Part shown: piece after piece, positions 7,225 through 8,666 of the stretch | Layout: every line of letters starts with the position of its first letter | Numbering within the stretch: position 1 is the stretch's first letter | Translations under genes and position numbers: made by a program | Origin: an uncultured Lachnospiraceae bacterium | GTDB lineage: Bacteria > Bacillota > Clostridia > Lachnospirales > Lachnospiraceae | Assembly: GCA_934294885.1 (NCBI GenBank) | Contig: CAKRAK010000040.1 | Coordinates: 1-8,666, forward strand | Reading direction: 5' to 3' | DNA: 8,666 nt | The notes under the pieces: model-generated | The model's input: only the letters and a program-made list of their open reading frames with translations | What the model was told of the DNA's origin: nothing | Databases searched by the model: none

Positions 7225-7236
7225 TTCCCATCCTCC
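7222..7236 (-). promoter_or_regulatory. Ribosome-binding site deciding a TTG start
   Basis: On the minus strand GGAGG (7232-7236) is followed after 7 bases by TTG (7222-7224), in frame with the HD-GYP-like protein and giving the family-like beginning M-I-Y-V-K-A-E-D-L-K-V-G-M. The upstream in-frame ATG (7240-7242) has no ribosome-binding site and would place GGAGG inside the coding sequence. Confidence 0.75.
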
Positions 7237-7270
7237 ATTCATACAGTCATTTATGCTATGCTTTATTTTA

Positions 7271-8113
7271 TCATTTCACCTCGTAAATAGCAACGGATGA
7301 AGCCTCAATTTTCTCATTTTGTTGCTGGCACAAACAATCTACCGCCATCTGATAAGGAACCGCTTCCTCCTGTATAAAATAACGATATCCAACATAAAGA
7401 TGCGTCCATGCATTGGTCATATCCGCCTGCATCCGCAGTCCCTTTTCTACAGCTTCATCCAGGGACTTTCCGCATAGCACATAAGCATTTTCCATGATAA
7501 ATCCACATTTTGCAATTGCCTCCCAATCAGATATCACAAACAAAACACTTTCATAACGGGATTTTAAATGACCGTGTTCCGACAGCCTATTCACAACAAC
7601 TCCCCACTCATCCTCTAAATAAGAAAAGACTCTTTGGTCAAATAATAAAGCATCCTTAGAAAATACCGTAATATCTTCATAAACATTCTTAGCTTTCAGT
7701 AAAAGATACTTTAACTCATTGGCAGTAAAACAATTATCGCCAATCACAAGCAAAATTTCCTTCCGCCTGCCACTAGGCTTTCCCTTAAGCCTTGAAAAAA
7801 TGTCATCCACATTCGTAAGAAGCTCCTGCTTTCTGGCTTTCAATTCCAGACCCTCTTTTCCCAAAACCTTCTCCATAACGGTATCCATATGTACTGCCCC
7901 ATGTTCTACGGAAAATCTTTTTAATTTGGTTTTCAGCCTTTTAAGCTCTTTTTCTGCCAGCCTTTTATCCACCTCATCCATTCCAAAATATTTATTTTTG
8001 AATGTGATATTTAAAACATTGAAGCCGGTTATACAGCTTAACCGAACATCCACAACCGGTCTTTCCTGCCGGTACCATTTCATATTAATATAATCTATCG
8101 GAATCCTTTTCAC
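7271..8113 (-). CDS. Unrecognised 280-residue protein, GTG start
   Basis: I do not recognise this family. The first 50 residues (MKRIPIDYIN, then V-R-L-S-C-I-T-G-F-N-V-L-N-I-T-F-K-N) look beta-rich. A charged helical stretch follows (about 50-115, rich in K, R and E). A central segment has alternating hydrophobic strands and helices (KEILLVIGDN at 118-127, EDITVFSKDA at 146-155, ESVLFVISDW at 188-197), suggesting a Rossmann-like alpha/beta core without a clear nucleotide-binding motif. The C-terminal part (200-265) is helical with several cysteines and aromatics. No signal peptide or membrane helix is seen, so it is probably cytoplasmic. AAGG lies 7 bases ahead of the GTG; ATG at 8083 (M11) is an alternative with no such site. 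It stands upstream of the HD-GYP-like gene. Three partial copies of its own 5' end lie upstream. Confidence 0.8.
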   Translation of the reverse strand: MKRIPIDYINMKWYRQERPVVDVRLSCITGFNVLNITFKNKYFGMDEVDKRLAEKELKRLKTKLKRFSVEHGAVHMDTVMEKVLGKEGLELKARKQELLTNVDDIFSRLKGKPSGRRKEILLVIGDNCFTANELKYLLLKAKNVYEDITVFSKDALLFDQRVFSYLEDEWGVVVNRLSEHGHLKSRYESVLFVISDWEAIAKCGFIMENAYVLCGKSLDEAVEKGLRMQADMTNAWTHLYVGYRYFIQEEAVPYQMAVDCLCQQQNEKIEASSVAIYEVK

Positions 8114-8153
8114 ATCTCCACCTTCTTTATATTGGATTTCCCTTATCCTAATT

Positions 8154-8186
8154 TCATATCAAGATACCCAAGGGAACTCTTTTCAT
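8154..8186 (-). other. Leader mini-ORF 1 (MKRVPLGILI)
   Basis: A 10-codon frame with ATG at 8186 and TGA at 8154. It has a purine-rich ribosome-binding site (AAGGTGGAGG) directly upstream, almost the same as that of the 280-residue gene. It ends 40 bases before that gene's GTG. It is one unit of the tandem array. Whether it is translated is unknown. Confidence 0.5.
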
Positions 8187-8225
8187 ACCTCCACCTTCTT
8201 TTATTAGATTTCCTTTATCTAAATT

Positions 8226-8258
8226 TCACATCAATGTATCCAAGGGAACTCTTTTCAT
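8226..8258 (-). other. Leader mini-ORF 2 (MKRVPLDTLM)
   Basis: A 10-codon frame with ATG at 8258 and TGA at 8226, preceded by GGGTGGAGG. The first six codons are identical at base level to those of mini-ORF 1. The differences between the two units fall outside the start codon and leave a purine-rich ribosome-binding site in each. It ends 39 bases before mini-ORF 1. Confidence 0.5.
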
Positions 8259-8286
8259 GCCTCCACCCTCTTTTATTGGATTTCCT

Positions 8287-8331
8287 TTATCTAAATTTCA
8301 TTTCAATATAATTTACAGGAACCCTTTTCAT
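8287..8331 (-). other. Leader mini-ORF 3 (MKRVPVNYIEMKFR), truncated gene start
   Basis: A 14-codon frame with ATG at 8331 and TAA at 8287. It is the copy most like the real protein start (MKRIPIDYINMK), differing mostly by conservative changes (I/V, D/N, N/E). Unlike the other copies, it lacks a strong ribosome-binding site (only GTGAAG before the ATG). It looks like the remnant of a paralogous gene start. Confidence 0.45.
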
Positions 8332-8352
8332 CTTCACTACAAATATTCATCC

Positions 8353-8382
8353 TCTATACATTTTATTCCTCTCCCAATTCAA
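8353..8382 (-). promoter_or_regulatory. Candidate promoter of the mini-ORF array and 280-residue gene
   Basis: On the minus strand TTGAAT (8377-8382) and TATAGA (8353-8358) are 18 bp apart, each matching four of six consensus bases. It stands just upstream of the tandem array, so a transcript would carry all three mini-ORFs in a leader of about 230 bases. This is a moderate match and not proven. Confidence 0.35.
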
Positions 8383-8428
8383 AATGACAGAAACCACATT
8401 ATCTGCTATACTTCATGTAAATCCGGTT

Positions 8429-8643
8429 GATATTTGCGAAACCCATGACCATCTGAATCCATTTGTACAAATTGAATATTATATATAAGCAGGCTCTTGT
8501 AGCACACCGGTACTTAACGAGGAAAAGCGTTAGCGCATCCCAAGTTTAGTACCGCTGTGTGCGGATGAAGCGCAAGCGTGCCTGCGTTGTATAAATTCCA
8601 TTTGTACAAATAGGAAAAGAACATCTCGGGTTTCGCAAACATC
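8429..8643. repeat. Nested inverted-repeat element, MITE-like or structured RNA
   Basis: The outer arms are 16 bp with one mismatch: 8429-8444 (GATATTTGCGAAACCC) against the complement of 8628-8643. Inside are two identical palindromes ATTTGTACAAAT (8461-8472 and 8600-8611), whose inner flanks also show imperfect inverted symmetry. A GCAGGC/GCCTGC pair follows (8489-8494 with 8580-8585), then a central stem: GCACAC and CGGTACT (8502-8514) pair with AGTACCG and GTGTGC (8548-8562), with a 2-base bulge. The core is visibly richer in G and C than its surroundings. No ORF or clear target duplication is seen. It could be a dispersed small repeat or an RNA leader structure. Confidence 0.7.
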
Positions 8644-8658
8644 CCATAAGTTTTAGTT

Positions 8659-8666
8659 AGGAAGGA
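8659..8666 (+). promoter_or_regulatory. Probable ribosome-binding site of a gene beyond the window
   Basis: The last eight bases are AGGAAGGA, a Shine-Dalgarno-like sequence on the plus strand after an AT-rich stretch. A rightward gene would be expected to start within about 10 bases outside the window, divergent from the 280-residue gene, with the nested repeat between them. Confidence 0.4.

Larger units (their letters stand above)
8081..8331 (-). repeat. Tandem array of four copies of the gene 5' end (72-73 bp period)
   Basis: Counting from the start codons (minus strand at 8113, 8186, 8258 and 8331), four units stand 73, 72 and 73 bp apart. Each has a start codon, the bases encoding K-R-I/V-P and a linker matching TTGGATTTCCTTTATCTAA on the plus strand. 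The two middle units differ at about 7 of 71 positions by eye. The leftmost unit is the true start of the 280-residue gene; the rightmost matches that gene over 12 codons (MKRVPVNYIEMK against MKRIPIDYINMK) and then meets a stop. This is a tandem duplication of the gene start. Confidence 0.88.

Noticed and set aside
8081..8331. CRISPR array
   Set aside because: The 72-73 bp units repeat over nearly their whole length with no unique spacers, and they contain start codons of the adjacent gene.
8489..8585. tRNA or known riboswitch in the hairpin core
   Set aside because: No cloverleaf, no CCA-like acceptor end, and no ligand-riboswitch core that I can recognise.

Overview
The window looks like a piece of chromosome from a spore-forming Clostridia bacterium, most likely of the Lachnospiraceae type. 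The DNA is AT-rich. It carries the spore protease-like gene yyaC, a DUF5711-type protein next to a CvpA-family protein, a LysM membrane protein, a small two-CBS protein of the 'MNILFFLTPK' type, and an HD-GYP-related protein. I see no phage, transposase, CRISPR, rRNA or tRNA gene.

Layout, left to right. Bases 1-335 hold a strong leftward promoter with phased A-tracts that fires out of the window (about 38-98), and the terminator (246-281) of the next block. Bases 336-3556 hold a leftward envelope block: a LysM protein with an MPN-like domain, then a DUF5711-like protein, then a CvpA-family protein; the last two overlap by 4 bp. Divergently from this block, yyaC runs rightward (3800-4348). Its 3' end overlaps by 22 bp the 3' end of a leftward gene for a coiled-coil membrane protein of unknown function (4327-5439). 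A rightward CBS-domain gene follows, apparently with an AUU start codon (5689-6093). A perfect hairpin (6094-6135) terminates it and also the facing gene for a degenerate HD-GYP protein (6142-7224, UUG start). That gene lies downstream of an unrecognised 280-residue protein (7271-8113, GUG start).

The right end (8114-8666) has no full gene but is the most unusual part. Three further copies of the 5' end of the 280-residue gene stand in tandem at 72-73 bp steps. Each carries a start codon and a short reading frame opening MKRVP, and two have strong ribosome-binding sites. Beyond them is a 215-bp nested inverted-repeat element (8429-8643) with two identical 12-bp palindromes and a GC-richer hairpin core. 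The last bases look like the ribosome-binding site of a rightward gene that begins just outside.

Functionally, the left block is cell-envelope and membrane related, yyaC is sporulation related, and the CBS and HD-GYP-like proteins look like small-ligand sensory or regulatory proteins. Nothing in the sequence ties all of them into one pathway. The best candidates for something undescribed are the leader mini-ORF array with its gene, the nested repeat beside it, the apparent AUU start, and the LysM protein whose MPN domain has lost its catalytic residues.
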